Below the pieces are notes generated by a model. It made no database searches. It was not told where the DNA came from and saw nothing but the letters and a program-made list of their open reading frames with translations. A DNA stretch of 7,188 nucleotides from an uncultured Eubacteriales bacterium (GTDB taxonomy: Bacteria; Bacillota; Clostridia; Lachnospirales; Lachnospiraceae), in the NCBI GenBank assembly GCA_900545455.1, contig UQZF01000149.1, positions 1 to 7,188 on the forward strand, in the 5' to 3' direction. Shown here piece by piece: positions 1 through 7,139 of this stretch. The position numbers and the translations under genes are program-made. Position 1 is the first letter of the stretch, and each line of letters opens with the position of its first letter.

Positions 1-1
1 C

Positions 2-190
2 CCTATCAGCGGTGATTATCCTAAAGACATCAATCTTTTCCCTGATGAGAAGCATCTTGTGAGCGTCAACAATGAATCCGGTACTCTCACATTCTTCACA
101 ATACATTATGAAAAGGGACTTCTCGTAATGAACGGAAATCCGGTTAAGATTGACACGCCTAACTGCATCACGCTTCACAAGCTCGGCTAA
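2..190 (+). CDS. C-terminal end of a lactonase-family seven-bladed beta-propeller protein (6-phosphogluconolactonase-like), 5' end outside window
   Basis: An open frame of 62 codons runs in from the left edge and ends with TAA at 188-190. It reads ISGDYPKDINLFPDEKHL at the start and ends near TPNCITLHKLG. This matches the usual last blade of the lactonase family (Pfam Lactonase, PF10282), which follows the pattern G-fP-Rdf-pdgkfLlvaN...s-t-f...G-L...v-v-tP-Cv. Members include the YkgB/Pgl-type 6-phosphogluconolactonase, which hydrolyses 6-phosphogluconolactone in the pentose phosphate pathway; many other members have unknown substrates. With only about a sixth of the expected protein (~340 residues) visible, the substrate cannot be assigned. 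The gene is convergent with the topoisomerase genes and shares the hairpin at 254-292. Recognition is from the family pattern; the enzymatic role is inference. Confidence 0.72.
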   Translation, partial: PISGDYPKDINLFPDEKHLVSVNNESGTLTFFTIHYEKGLLVMNGNPVKIDTPNCITLHKLG

Positions 191-253
191 GCAGATGCAT
201 GTCTCCACATCTTAAAGCTTTCGTAATATAAAATATTATAATAAGCATAATAA

Positions 254-292
254 AAATGAGTGGTTACTTCGATTTGAAATAACCACTCATTT
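254..292. terminator. Bidirectional intrinsic terminator between convergent genes
   Basis: A 13-bp perfect inverted repeat has arms at 254-266 (AAATGAGTGGTTA) and 280-292. Inside the loop a further TTC/GAA pairing (268-270 with 276-278) leaves a 5-nt apical loop. Read on the (-) strand, the hairpin begins 3 nt after the parC stop codon and runs into a U-rich stretch (TTTTTATTAT), so it is a good end for the parE-parC transcript. On the (+) strand it is followed by TTATTTTACTT, a weaker U tract that could still stop the lactonase-like gene, which ends 63 nt upstream. The left part of this gap, 191-253, is A/T-rich and holds nothing else I can support. Confidence 0.85.
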
Positions 293-295
293 ATT

Positions 296-2539
296 TTACT
301 TCTTCTGTCCTTTTGCATCTCTCTTAGACAGCTTGAGCTTCTTAAGCGAAATATCCTTGTCCTTGTACTGAATCGATATGTCCGCATCCTCGGGAATCAG
401 ATATACCTCATCCACAGCGTCCTTATCATCAATCTTCATTCCACGCACACCGACTGCACTCTTCTTCTTTTCAGGTATCTCCTCCAGCATAAACTTGAGG
501 AAGTATCCGTTCTCCGTCTGAAGAACTACATTCTGCGTACTAACTGAGCTGATAATCTCTATGCTTGTAATCAAATCATCATCCAAGAGCTTAGTGGCTG
601 CAACCGTCCTCTTAGATACATCGAACTCTGCTCCGTCGACAAGCTTCATCATAGCTTTCTTGGTTGTGAACAGAAGCTTGCGTCCTGCAAGCAGGCTGCT
701 GCAGCACAGGAATATAATCTCCTCGCCCGCACTGCTGTAATTGCCGAGGTTGTCGATAGGTGTTCCCTTATCCCTGAACTTAACAAACGGAATATCCTTC
801 ACCTTAATCTGGTGAAGATTACCGTTGTCCGTAAAAATACATATCTTGTCCGTATTCATGCAGCTGAACACGTATTTGTTCTCGGCATGTGCAACTTCCT
901 TGTTTCGCTCGTATGCAGCCGTGTCTATGGTCTTGGCATACCCAAAGCGGTCCATCAGGAACACAACCTCCTGCTCGACCATCTTCTGTTCCTCGAACAC
1001 AGCCTCCTCGGCATCCTCCACAACAGTTCGTCTCGGGAGTGCATACTCCTTCTTTATGTTGTCGAGGTCTTTCTTTATAACTTTGACCATGGTTCTTCTG
1101 CTGTTAAGAATATCCTCATATTCTGCAATTCTTGCAAGCGTCTCCTCATACTCCTTCTCAAGTGCCAGAATTTCAAGTCCGATAAGCTTATACAAACGAA
1201 GTTCAAGAATAGCCGATGCCTGTCTCTCCGTAAAATGCAGCTTTGCCGCATCCTTCTTAGACTTCTCCGACTTAAAGCTGATACCCTCTACGTTTCCGCT
1301 TATAAGGCATTCTTTCGCCATCTTGAGGTTCTTGCTTCCCCGCAGAATCTCGATAATCAGGTCAATTATATTGCAAGCGCGTATAAGTCCTTCCTTGATT
1401 TCCTTGTTCTCGAGCTCCTTATTGAGAAGCGTTGTATACTTTCTCGTCGCAAGCTCGAACTGAAAATCAATGTGATGCGTTATAATCTGCTTAAGTCCCA
1501 ATGTCTCAGGTCTGCCGTCAACAATTGCAAGCATGTTCACACCGAAAGAATTCTCAAGCTTGGTCTTTTTGTAGAGCATATTGATGAGTTTCTCCACATC
1601 CGCATTCTTCTTGAGCTCAAGTACAATTCTTATACCCTCCTTGGAGGATTCGTTGGAAATGTCCGTAATGTCCTGAGTCTTTTTGGTCTCAATCAGATCG
1701 ACGACATCCGAGATAAACTTGCCTATTCCCGCTCCGATCATGGTATACGGAATTTCAGTCACTACAAGCTTATCCTTGTCACCCTTCTTCGCCGCCGGCT
1801 CAAATTCCACTTTTCCTCTGAGCTTGATTTTTCCCATTCCGCTCTCATATATACCAAGAAGCTCACTCTTGTTTACTACAAGTCCTCCTGTAGGGAAATC
1901 AGGACCCACTATGTAATTCATAAGTTCAGCCGTCGTTATATCCGGATTGTCCATGCATGCTTTTACAGCATCAATAACCTCTCCAAGATTATGTGTCGGT
2001 ATGCTCGTTGTCATGCCGACCGCAATACCCTCAGAGCCGTTCACCAAAAGATTCGGCACACGGACCGGGAGAACCACAGGTTCTTTCTCCGTCTCGTCAA
2101 AATTCGGCATAAAATCAACAACATTCTTATCAAGGTCGGCAAGATAGACGTCCTGCGTAAACTTCTTCAGTTTTGCCTCGGTATATCGCATTGCCGCCGC
2201 ACCATCGCCTTCTATGGAGCCGAAATTGCCGTGCCCGTCGACAAGTGCCATCCCCTTCTTGAAATCCTGCTCAAGCACGACAAGCGTATCGTATATAGAA
2301 CTGTCGCCGTGCGGATGATATTTACCCATTGTATCTCCTACAATACGGGCGGACTTACGGTGCGGCTTATCATAGTTAAGTCCAAGCTGTTCCATCGCAT
2401 AGAGCACACGCCTCTGAACCGGCTTAAGTCCGTCTCGGACATCAGGCACGGCACGAGCTGTTATGACGCTCATGGAATAATCAATATATGATTTCTGCAT
2501 CAGCTCCGAATACTCTGTCTGCATTATTTGTTCTGCCAT
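296..2539 (-). CDS. parC: Type IIA DNA topoisomerase subunit A, ParC-like (topoisomerase IV subunit A)
   Basis: This is the DNA-cleaving subunit of a type IIA topoisomerase, 747 residues from the ATG at 2539. It works as an A2B2 enzyme with the upstream B subunit, passing one duplex through another. The winged-helix part has the catalytic RYTE motif with Arg118 and Tyr119, which forms the covalent link to DNA. The quinolone-determining loop HPHGDSSIYD (residues 75-84) has Ser80 and Asp84, an ordinary drug-sensitive-looking arrangement. The tower and coiled-coil region run to about residue 500, followed by a short beta-pinwheel domain with about four recognisable blades (525-720) and a Lys-rich tail. 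The place where gyrase carries the GyrA box QRRGGKG reads KFRDKGTPID (587-596), so there is no proper GyrA box. This favours topoisomerase IV over gyrase, although clostridial second copies are often labelled ambiguously. The start was chosen because the family begins near MAExI-TEYSELMQKSYIDY; an in-frame GTG at 2551 lies only 2 nt from the SD. Confidence 0.9.
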   Translation of the reverse strand: MAEQIMQTEYSELMQKSYIDYSMSVITARAVPDVRDGLKPVQRRVLYAMEQLGLNYDKPHRKSARIVGDTMGKYHPHGDSSIYDTLVVLEQDFKKGMALVDGHGNFGSIEGDGAAAMRYTEAKLKKFTQDVYLADLDKNVVDFMPNFDETEKEPVVLPVRVPNLLVNGSEGIAVGMTTSIPTHNLGEVIDAVKACMDNPDITTAELMNYIVGPDFPTGGLVVNKSELLGIYESGMGKIKLRGKVEFEPAAKKGDKDKLVVTEIPYTMIGAGIGKFISDVVDLIETKKTQDITDISNESSKEGIRIVLELKKNADVEKLINMLYKKTKLENSFGVNMLAIVDGRPETLGLKQIITHHIDFQFELATRKYTTLLNKELENKEIKEGLIRACNIIDLIIEILRGSKNLKMAKECLISGNVEGISFKSEKSKKDAAKLHFTERQASAILELRLYKLIGLEILALEKEYEETLARIAEYEDILNSRRTMVKVIKKDLDNIKKEYALPRRTVVEDAEEAVFEEQKMVEQEVVFLMDRFGYAKTIDTAAYERNKEVAHAENKYVFSCMNTDKICIFTDNGNLHQIKVKDIPFVKFRDKGTPIDNLGNYSSAGEEIIFLCCSSLLAGRKLLFTTKKAMMKLVDGAEFDVSKRTVAATKLLDDDLITSIEIISSVSTQNVVLQTENGYFLKFMLEEIPEKKKSAVGVRGMKIDDKDAVDEVYLIPEDADISIQYKDKDISLKKLKLSKRDAKGQKK

Positions 2540-2553
2540 ATTTTTGTACACAA

Positions 2554-2560
2554 TCCTTTC
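2554..2560 (-). promoter_or_regulatory. Ribosome binding site of parC (GAAAGGA), ambiguous spacing
   Basis: In the 27-nt gap between the parE stop and the parC ATG, the only purine-rich SD-like sequence is GAAAGGA at 2560-2554 (-). It lies 2 nt from an in-frame GTG (2551) and 14 nt from the ATG (2539), so neither spacing is ideal. The protein alignment pattern favours the ATG, because the four extra residues MYKN are not part of the family N-terminus. Translation may be helped by coupling with parE just upstream. Confidence 0.5.
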
Positions 2561-2566
2561 ACGCTA

Positions 2567-4489
2567 TTAAGCCAAATCAAGCTCCGCATCATGTGCGTGC
2601 TCATATATGAATCTGCGTCGAGGTTCAACATCACTTCCCATGAGCATCGCCGTGACGTCCGATGCCATCTTGGCATCCTCTATCTCGACGCGCTTTAGGA
2701 TTCTTGTCTCCGGGTTGAGCGTCGTCTCCCACAACTGCTCCGCGTCCATCTCACCAAGTCCTTTATACCTTTGGAGTGTAAAGTTACCCGTATGTGTCTT
2801 TCTGTACTTCTCAAGTGCCTTGTCATCGTACAGATACTGACCCTCACCCTTCTTAGGTACAACCTTGTACAACGGAGGTGTCGCTAAATAGACATGTCCC
2901 TCCTGTATAAGCTCAGGCATAAAGCGGTAAAAAAATGTCAGAAGGAGCGTTGCTATATGCGCACCGTCAACATCCGCATCGGTCATTATGATAATCTTAT
3001 TGTATCTGAGCTTGGTTATGTCAAAATCGTTACCGTAGCCCTCTGAGAAACCGCATCCAAAGCTTGTTATCATGGTCTTAATCTCGGCATTTGCAAGCAC
3101 CTTGTCTATCGTAGCCTTCTCAACATTTAACGTCTTACCTCTTATCGGCAATATCGCCTGTGTTCGCCTGTTTCTGGCAGTCTTAGCCGAACCCCCGGCT
3201 GAATCTCCCTCGACTATGAACACCTCACACTCCTCAGGATTGCGGCTCTCACAATTGGCAAGCTTTCCGTTGCTGTCGCATGAGAACTTCTGCTTGACAA
3301 GGAGGTTGGTCTTAGCCTTTTCCTCAGCCTTGCGAATCTTGGCAGACTTCTCAGCACAAGCAATTACAATCTTTAACGTCTCAAGATTCTTATCAAAATA
3401 GCGCACAAGTTCATCACCTGTAACCTCGGCAACAACCTTGCCTGCATCCTGATTGTCAAGCTTTGTCTTAGTCTGTCCCTCAAATCTCGGCTCAGGATGC
3501 TTCACGGCGATTACCGCCGTCATTCCGTTACGAACATCCTGTCCGGTGAAATTGACATCCTTATCCTTTAATATTCCGAGTTCTCTCGCGTACTGGTTTA
3601 TAACCATTGTGAACTTGGTCTTAAAGCCCGTGAGATGCGTTCCGCCCTCCTGCGTGTAGATGTTGTTGCAGAAGCCGAGGATATTCTCCTGAAATGCATC
3701 GACGAACTGAACGGCGCATTCCACCTCTATGCCCTCGCTCATATGCTTGTAATATATGACATCATGAAGCGTGTCAAGTCCCTCGTTGAGTGCCTTGACA
3801 TAAGCCCTTATTCCGTCAGGTTCATGGAATACCTCGGACTCCTCCTCACCGCTTCTCTTATTGTCAAAATAAATCGTGAGCCCCGGATTAAGGTAAGCCG
3901 TCTCGTGAAGCCTGCTCTTGACCTGATCTGCCTTAAAATATGTCTTTTCAAATATCTCATCATCCGGAAGGAATGTGACTGTCGTTCCGGTATCGTTCTT
4001 CCTGCATGTGCCAATCTCAGCAAGCGGTGCCATGACGTGTCCGCGCTCATATCTCTGCTTATACACCTTGCCGTCCTGTCTTATCTCAACCTCGAGCCAT
4101 CTCGACAGCGCATTGACAACCGATGCACCTACTCCGTGCAGACCTCCCGAAATCTTATATGCACCATCGCCGAACTTGCCTCCGGCATGAAGCATCGTGA
4201 ATACAACCTCAACCGCAGGTATTCCCGCCTTAGGGTGTATACCGACAGGTATACCTCTTCCGTTATCCTTAATTACAGCCGTTCCATCATTATTGAGTGT
4301 AACCCATATAGAATCACAGTACCCGGCAAGATGCTCGTCCACCGCGTTGTCGGCAATCTCGTATATAAGATGGTTGAGTCCCTTCGTCGAAACGCTTCCT
4401 ATATACATTCCCGGACGCTTTCTGACCGCCTCAAGTCCCTCCAAGATGGTAATGCTTCCGGCACCATAATCCTGTTTCTTCTCTGCCAT
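2567..4489 (-). CDS. parE: Type IIA DNA topoisomerase subunit B, ParE-like (topoisomerase IV subunit B)
   Basis: This is the ATPase subunit of the topoisomerase, 640 residues, which is normal for ParE or Gram-positive GyrB and lacks the ~170-residue insert of enterobacterial GyrB. The GHKL ATPase domain has YEIADNAVDE with catalytic Glu44 and Asn48, the DNGRGIP loop (75-81), GGLHGVGASVVNALS (115-129) and the QTKTKL lysine loop (339-344). The TOPRIM domain has EGDSAGG (427-433), PIRGKTLNVEKA (448-459) and the metal site DADVDG with Asp504, Asp506 and Asp508. RYKGLGEMD (574-582) lies in the C-terminal part. The start at 4489 is set by the family N-terminus (MAEKK...SITILEGLEAVRKRPGMYIGS) and a strong GGAGGAG at 4499-4493; an in-frame extension to 4543 would run through the promoter. 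It is co-transcribed with the A subunit 27 nt downstream. Gyrase versus topoisomerase IV cannot be decided from this subunit alone; the call leans on the partner lacking a GyrA box. Confidence 0.9.
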   Translation of the reverse strand: MAEKKQDYGAGSITILEGLEAVRKRPGMYIGSVSTKGLNHLIYEIADNAVDEHLAGYCDSIWVTLNNDGTAVIKDNGRGIPVGIHPKAGIPAVEVVFTMLHAGGKFGDGAYKISGGLHGVGASVVNALSRWLEVEIRQDGKVYKQRYERGHVMAPLAEIGTCRKNDTGTTVTFLPDDEIFEKTYFKADQVKSRLHETAYLNPGLTIYFDNKRSGEEESEVFHEPDGIRAYVKALNEGLDTLHDVIYYKHMSEGIEVECAVQFVDAFQENILGFCNNIYTQEGGTHLTGFKTKFTMVINQYARELGILKDKDVNFTGQDVRNGMTAVIAVKHPEPRFEGQTKTKLDNQDAGKVVAEVTGDELVRYFDKNLETLKIVIACAEKSAKIRKAEEKAKTNLLVKQKFSCDSNGKLANCESRNPEECEVFIVEGDSAGGSAKTARNRRTQAILPIRGKTLNVEKATIDKVLANAEIKTMITSFGCGFSEGYGNDFDITKLRYNKIIIMTDADVDGAHIATLLLTFFYRFMPELIQEGHVYLATPPLYKVVPKKGEGQYLYDDKALEKYRKTHTGNFTLQRYKGLGEMDAEQLWETTLNPETRILKRVEIEDAKMASDVTAMLMGSDVEPRRRFIYEHAHDAELDLA

Positions 4490-4528
4490 AAACTCCTCCA
4501 AAATCCAAAAAGCAAATATATGTTCTAT

Positions 4529-4555
4529 ATTATAACAAAACACAACTCATTTCAA
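4529..4555 (-). promoter_or_regulatory. Sigma-A-type promoter of parE-parC with extended -10
   Basis: On the (-) strand a perfect TATAAT (4534-4529) is preceded by TGT, making an extended -10 (TGnTATAAT). A -35-like TTGAAA lies at 4555-4550 with a short 15-bp spacer, which the extended -10 could compensate for. An A6 run just upstream of the -35 (minus-strand AAAAAACGC, 4564-4556) resembles an UP element. The predicted start is near 4522, giving a leader of about 33 nt that carries the strong parE SD. Confidence 0.75.
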
Positions 4556-4574
4556 GCGTTTTTTGTACCGCACC

Positions 4575-4619
4575 AAAAAACCATACTACCGTTAATCATC
4601 AGCTAACAATAGTATGGTT
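4575..4619 (-). terminator. Rho-independent terminator of thrC
   Basis: Outer arms AACCATACTA/TAGTATGGTT occupy 4610-4619 and 4579-4588 and pair perfectly. Inner bases 4604-4609 and 4589-4594 extend the stem to 16 bp with two G-U pairs and a 9-nt loop. On the (-) strand it begins 21 nt after the thrC stop, and its last two T bases belong to a run of six (4580-4575). The other strand has no U tract, so it acts one way and insulates parE-parC from thrC. Confidence 0.9.
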
Positions 4620-4640
4620 CATTATCGTTAAGTGTTTTTA

Positions 4641-6128
4641 TTATACACCGAGAATGTCCTTCACGGTCTCTTTCATCTGTGTTCTGCCACACACTCTGTT
4701 GTGAAGCACAGGTGCCGTTCTTATCTCCTCAATAGCCTTAGGAACCGCCACATTCGCAATCTTGGAAAGCTCGTCTACCAGTTCAAAATCTGTCATATCG
4801 GCATATTTTTTACTGTCAATCGCGTTCATGACGCTTCTCGTGAACTTGAACGGGCTTGCCGTCGAAGCGATGACTGTCTTTGTCTTATCCCCGCTCTCAG
4901 CATACTTGTGATATACGGCTGCAGCAACGGCTGTATGCGTGTCAATCACATATCCCGTGTCCTCATAGAGCTTCTTTATGGTGTCCGCTGTCTCCTGCTC
5001 GCTCGCGTAATTGCCGTAGAAGTCATTAAGCTCCGCCTTCATCTTATCGGTAATCTCGTAACGTCCGTTATCCTTAAGCTGTGCCATGAGCTTCTTATTC
5101 TCCTCAGCCGAACCACCTGCAATGCGGTATATAAGTCTCTCAAGGTTGCTTGATATAAGAATGTCCATTGAAGGAGAGCTTGTGAGCTTGAACTCTCTGT
5201 TTCTGTCATATACGCCCGTGCTGAAGAAATCATACAGAACCTTATTCTCATTGGATGCGCAGATTAATTTTGCAATCGGAAGTCCCATATTCTTGGCATA
5301 GAAGGCTGCAAGAATATTTCCGAAGTTACCGGTAGGTACCACAACATTAATCTTCTCTCCATCTGAAATCTCCTCGTTTGCAAGAAGCTTTACATACGAA
5401 TATACATAGTAAACTATCTGCGGAACAAGTCGTCCGATGTTGATTGAGTTGGCTGACGAGAACTGATAACCTGCTGCATCAAGCTCTGCTGCGAGTGCCT
5501 TGTCTCCGAATATGTTCTTGACACCGGTCTGTGCATCGTCGAAATTCCCCTTAATTCCAACTACATAGGTATTATCGCCCTTCTGTGTAACCATCTGCTT
5601 TTCCTGAATAGGGCTTACTCCGTCCTTAGGATAGAATACAATTATCTTCGTTCCCTTGACATCGGCAAATCCTGCAAGTGCAGCTTTACCCGTATCACCC
5701 GATGTGGCTGTAAGAATAACAATATCGTTCTTAATGTTATTCTTCTTTGCTGATGTCGTCATAAGATGTGGAAGTATCGAAAGTGCCATATCCTTAAATG
5801 CAATTGTCGCACCGTGGAACAATTCAAGGAAATACGCACCATCCGCTTTTACAAGCGGAGCAATCTCAGGTGTATCGAACTTGCTGTCGTAAGCATTTGC
5901 AATACAGTTTTTAAGTTCTTCCTCCGTAAAATCCGTAAAGAAAAGCTTCATGACCTCATAAGCAACCTCACCATAGCTCATCTTAGCAAGCTCATCAAGG
6001 CTCTTATCAAGAACCGGTATGTTCTCCGGCACAAACAGTCCGCCGTCATCCGCAAGTCCCTTAAGAATTGCCTTAGAAGCGGTTACCTTCACACTGTCAT
6101 CCCTAGTACTTTTATAAAATAACTCCAT
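4641..6128 (-). CDS. thrC: Threonine synthase
   Basis: This is a PLP enzyme of the cytoplasm that converts O-phospho-L-homoserine and water to L-threonine and phosphate, the last step of threonine synthesis. At 495 residues it has the size of the long threonine synthase type. The N-terminus FYKSTRDDSVKVTASKAIL...GLADDGGLFVPE is diagnostic. The PLP-binding lysine is Lys112 in ELFHGATIAFKDMAL (103-116); this block more often reads HGPT in the family, so Ala107 is a mild oddity. Further motifs are TATSGDTGKAAL (140-151), NSINIGRLVPQIVYY (227-241), the phosphate-binding PTGNFGN (265-271) and SPSMDILISSNLERL (318-332). The start at 6128 has GGAGG at 6138-6134 with 5-nt spacing; an upstream in-frame extension to 6227 would include the terminator hairpin and has no family match. 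No hom or thrB gene is next to it, and terminators on both sides make it look monocistronic. No T-box is visible in the 138-nt gap upstream. Confidence 0.96.
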   Translation of the reverse strand: MELFYKSTRDDSVKVTASKAILKGLADDGGLFVPENIPVLDKSLDELAKMSYGEVAYEVMKLFFTDFTEEELKNCIANAYDSKFDTPEIAPLVKADGAYFLELFHGATIAFKDMALSILPHLMTTSAKKNNIKNDIVILTATSGDTGKAALAGFADVKGTKIIVFYPKDGVSPIQEKQMVTQKGDNTYVVGIKGNFDDAQTGVKNIFGDKALAAELDAAGYQFSSANSINIGRLVPQIVYYVYSYVKLLANEEISDGEKINVVVPTGNFGNILAAFYAKNMGLPIAKLICASNENKVLYDFFSTGVYDRNREFKLTSSPSMDILISSNLERLIYRIAGGSAEENKKLMAQLKDNGRYEITDKMKAELNDFYGNYASEQETADTIKKLYEDTGYVIDTHTAVAAAVYHKYAESGDKTKTVIASTASPFKFTRSVMNAIDSKKYADMTDFELVDELSKIANVAVPKAIEEIRTAPVLHNRVCGRTQMKETVKDILGV

Positions 6129-6186
6129 AGCGTCCTCCACAAGATTATTTTTATTTTCAGTAACACCATGCACAGCAAAGCGCAAT

Positions 6187-6216
6187 AAAAAGGCGATAAG
6201 CCTAATACTTATCGCC
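6187..6216 (-). terminator. Rho-independent terminator of the cell-wall hydrolase gene
   Basis: A perfect 9-bp stem GGCGATAAG/CTTATCGCC (6216-6208 with 6200-6192 on the minus strand) closes a 7-nt loop and is followed by U5 (6191-6187) and ATT. It begins 50 nt after the hydrolase stop codon at 6267. It also lies upstream of thrC, and a candidate thrC promoter abuts it, so it could alternatively be the 5' end of the thrC leader. Confidence 0.85.
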
Positions 6217-6217
6217 A

Positions 6218-6246
6218 ATTTTATCACACTTTATTTCATTAAACAA
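6218..6246 (-). promoter_or_regulatory. Candidate thrC promoter overlapping the hydrolase terminator region
   Basis: On the (-) strand TTGTTT (6246-6241), a 17-bp spacer and TAAAAT (6223-6218) form the best sigma-A-like match in the hydrolase-thrC gap; the -10 matches 5 of 6 and the -35 only 3 of 6. Initiation 6-7 nt downstream would fall near 6212, inside the left arm of the hairpin at 6192-6216. The stretch between the hairpin and the thrC SD contains no better pair. The promoter is therefore plausible but unproven. Confidence 0.45.
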
Positions 6247-6266
6247 GTAAATTCTTCAGTATTTCC

Positions 6267-7064
6267 TTAATAATATCCAAAGAATACATGTCCGTTGTAC
6301 TCAAAGAGTCTTCTGAGGTGTGTTGCAAACCAGCTTCCGTCACCTGCCGATGCCGTAGCTGCAAAGAAAAGTGCTCCCTCTGAATAATCCTCTCCTACAA
6401 GTGCTCTGTCAACCGCCTCATACGATGTGTCCGTAAGTGATACCGAATAGTATCTTCCGTCCATAACCGGCTGAAACTGTGCTCCGTTCTCCTGAAAAAT
6501 AACATCTGTTACATTGTTAGGAAAATCATTTGAAAATACTCTGTTGATAACTACATTTGCAACAAGAATCTTTGCCTTGATATCGAGTCCCGTCGCTTCC
6601 GCCTCAACAATTCGAACAAGGTTGTTATACTCCTCATCCGTGATTGTGATAATCGGATTGATATAATCCGCACTCACAAGTGTTTCCTGTGCTTCCTGCA
6701 CTTCATTCACATCAACATAGACACAACGGTATTTTGAAATGTTATCCTCAAGGCTCAAATCAAGCAGCGGCTTGACCGAACTTTCATTTTCCAATGTCAT
6801 GTCTGAATTAATAAGTGATGTGAATACTCCTGTCTCTTCATCAGTGTCTTCGTCCTGCTCCTCGTCCTCGGCAGCCTGTCCGGTTCCCGTGTAAGAAGAA
6901 ACGACGTTGTTCTTTCCACCTCCGCCGTAGCATGTTGAGTTAAGGCACACAACCGCAATCACGGCAGAACCGGAAGCGATAATGGCACATCTTCTGTACA
7001 TACTCTTGGTAATGGTTTTAAAGAAACAAAAAACACCATTAAAGAGCGAAAAAATATTCTTCAT
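6267..7064 (-). CDS. Exported or membrane-anchored cell-wall hydrolase, SleB/CwlJ family
   Basis: This 265-residue protein carries a Hydrolase_2 domain (PF07486; SleB/CwlJ type) at about 143-265. It includes NNLVRIVEAEATG (147-159), where Glu156 aligns with the conserved Glu of the AEARG motif thought to be catalytic. The family-typical VANVVINRV (168-176), FPNNVTDVIFQ (181-191), QFQPVMDGRYY (196-206) and the C-terminal GHVFFGY also fit. Family members cut peptidoglycan, best known from spore cortex lysis, but non-sporulation members are common. The N-terminus is basic and then hydrophobic at about 27-41, a long signal peptide or an uncleaved anchor; no good lipobox surrounds Cys40 or Cys45. 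Residues 65-78 are a very acidic linker, and 80-140 match nothing I know. No peptidoglycan-binding repeat is present. The ATG at 7064 has GAGAGG 8 nt upstream. The gene has its own consensus promoter, a terminator, and a WalR-like site further upstream. Confidence 0.85.
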   Translation of the reverse strand: MKNIFSLFNGVFCFFKTITKSMYRRCAIIASGSAVIAVVCLNSTCYGGGGKNNVVSSYTGTGQAAEDEEQDEDTDEETGVFTSLINSDMTLENESSVKPLLDLSLEDNISKYRCVYVDVNEVQEAQETLVSADYINPIITITDEEYNNLVRIVEAEATGLDIKAKILVANVVINRVFSNDFPNNVTDVIFQENGAQFQPVMDGRYYSVSLTDTSYEAVDRALVGEDYSEGALFFAATASAGDGSWFATHLRRLFEYNGHVFFGYY

Positions 7065-7109
7065 CTTAAAAACCTCTCATTCAAATAATGTTTTTTCGTT
7101 CTTGTTGCA

Positions 7110-7137
7110 ATTATATTTACGAATTCATTTTTGTCAA
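7110..7137 (-). promoter_or_regulatory. Consensus sigma-A promoter of the cell-wall hydrolase gene
   Basis: On the (-) strand a perfect TTGACA (7137-7132) and a perfect TATAAT (7115-7110) are 16 bp apart. The predicted start is near 7103, giving a 39-nt leader that includes the GAGAGG ribosome binding site (7078-7073). Perfect hexamers suggest strong basal activity by the housekeeping sigma factor rather than a sporulation sigma factor. Confidence 0.88.
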
Positions 7138-7139
7138 TC

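Noticed and set aside
193..212. A small hairpin AGATG/CATCT after the lactonase-like gene
   Set aside because: A 5-bp stem with a 10-nt loop and no following U tract is within chance expectation; the hairpin at 254-292 is the convincing terminator.
812..2491. A 559-codon open frame on the (+) strand opposite parC
   Set aside because: It is exactly codon-on-codon antisense to parC, so it stays open simply because parC here lacks TTA, CTA and TCA codons. Its protein is rich in Leu, Arg and His, shows no family motif, and has no independent promoter or terminator. Long aligned antisense frames opposite parE (3635-4606) and thrC (4632-5153) have the same explanation.
4490..4543. An 18-codon N-terminal extension of parE
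   Set aside because: It covers the -10 region and the strong GGAGGAG ribosome binding site, and the extra residues are not part of the family N-terminus.
6089..6169. A possible leader peptide of 26 codons (starting MVLLKIKIIL) on the (-) strand overlapping the thrC start, as in an attenuator
   Set aside because: It has no ribosome binding site of its own, no run of Thr or Ile codons of the thr-attenuator type, and no terminator/antiterminator pair after it. It runs into thrC in another frame.
6129..6266. A T-box or other riboswitch upstream of thrC
   Set aside because: The gap is only 138 nt, contains no T-box core sequence, and its single strong hairpin is a plain terminator with a U tract. 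No known riboswitch core was recognised.
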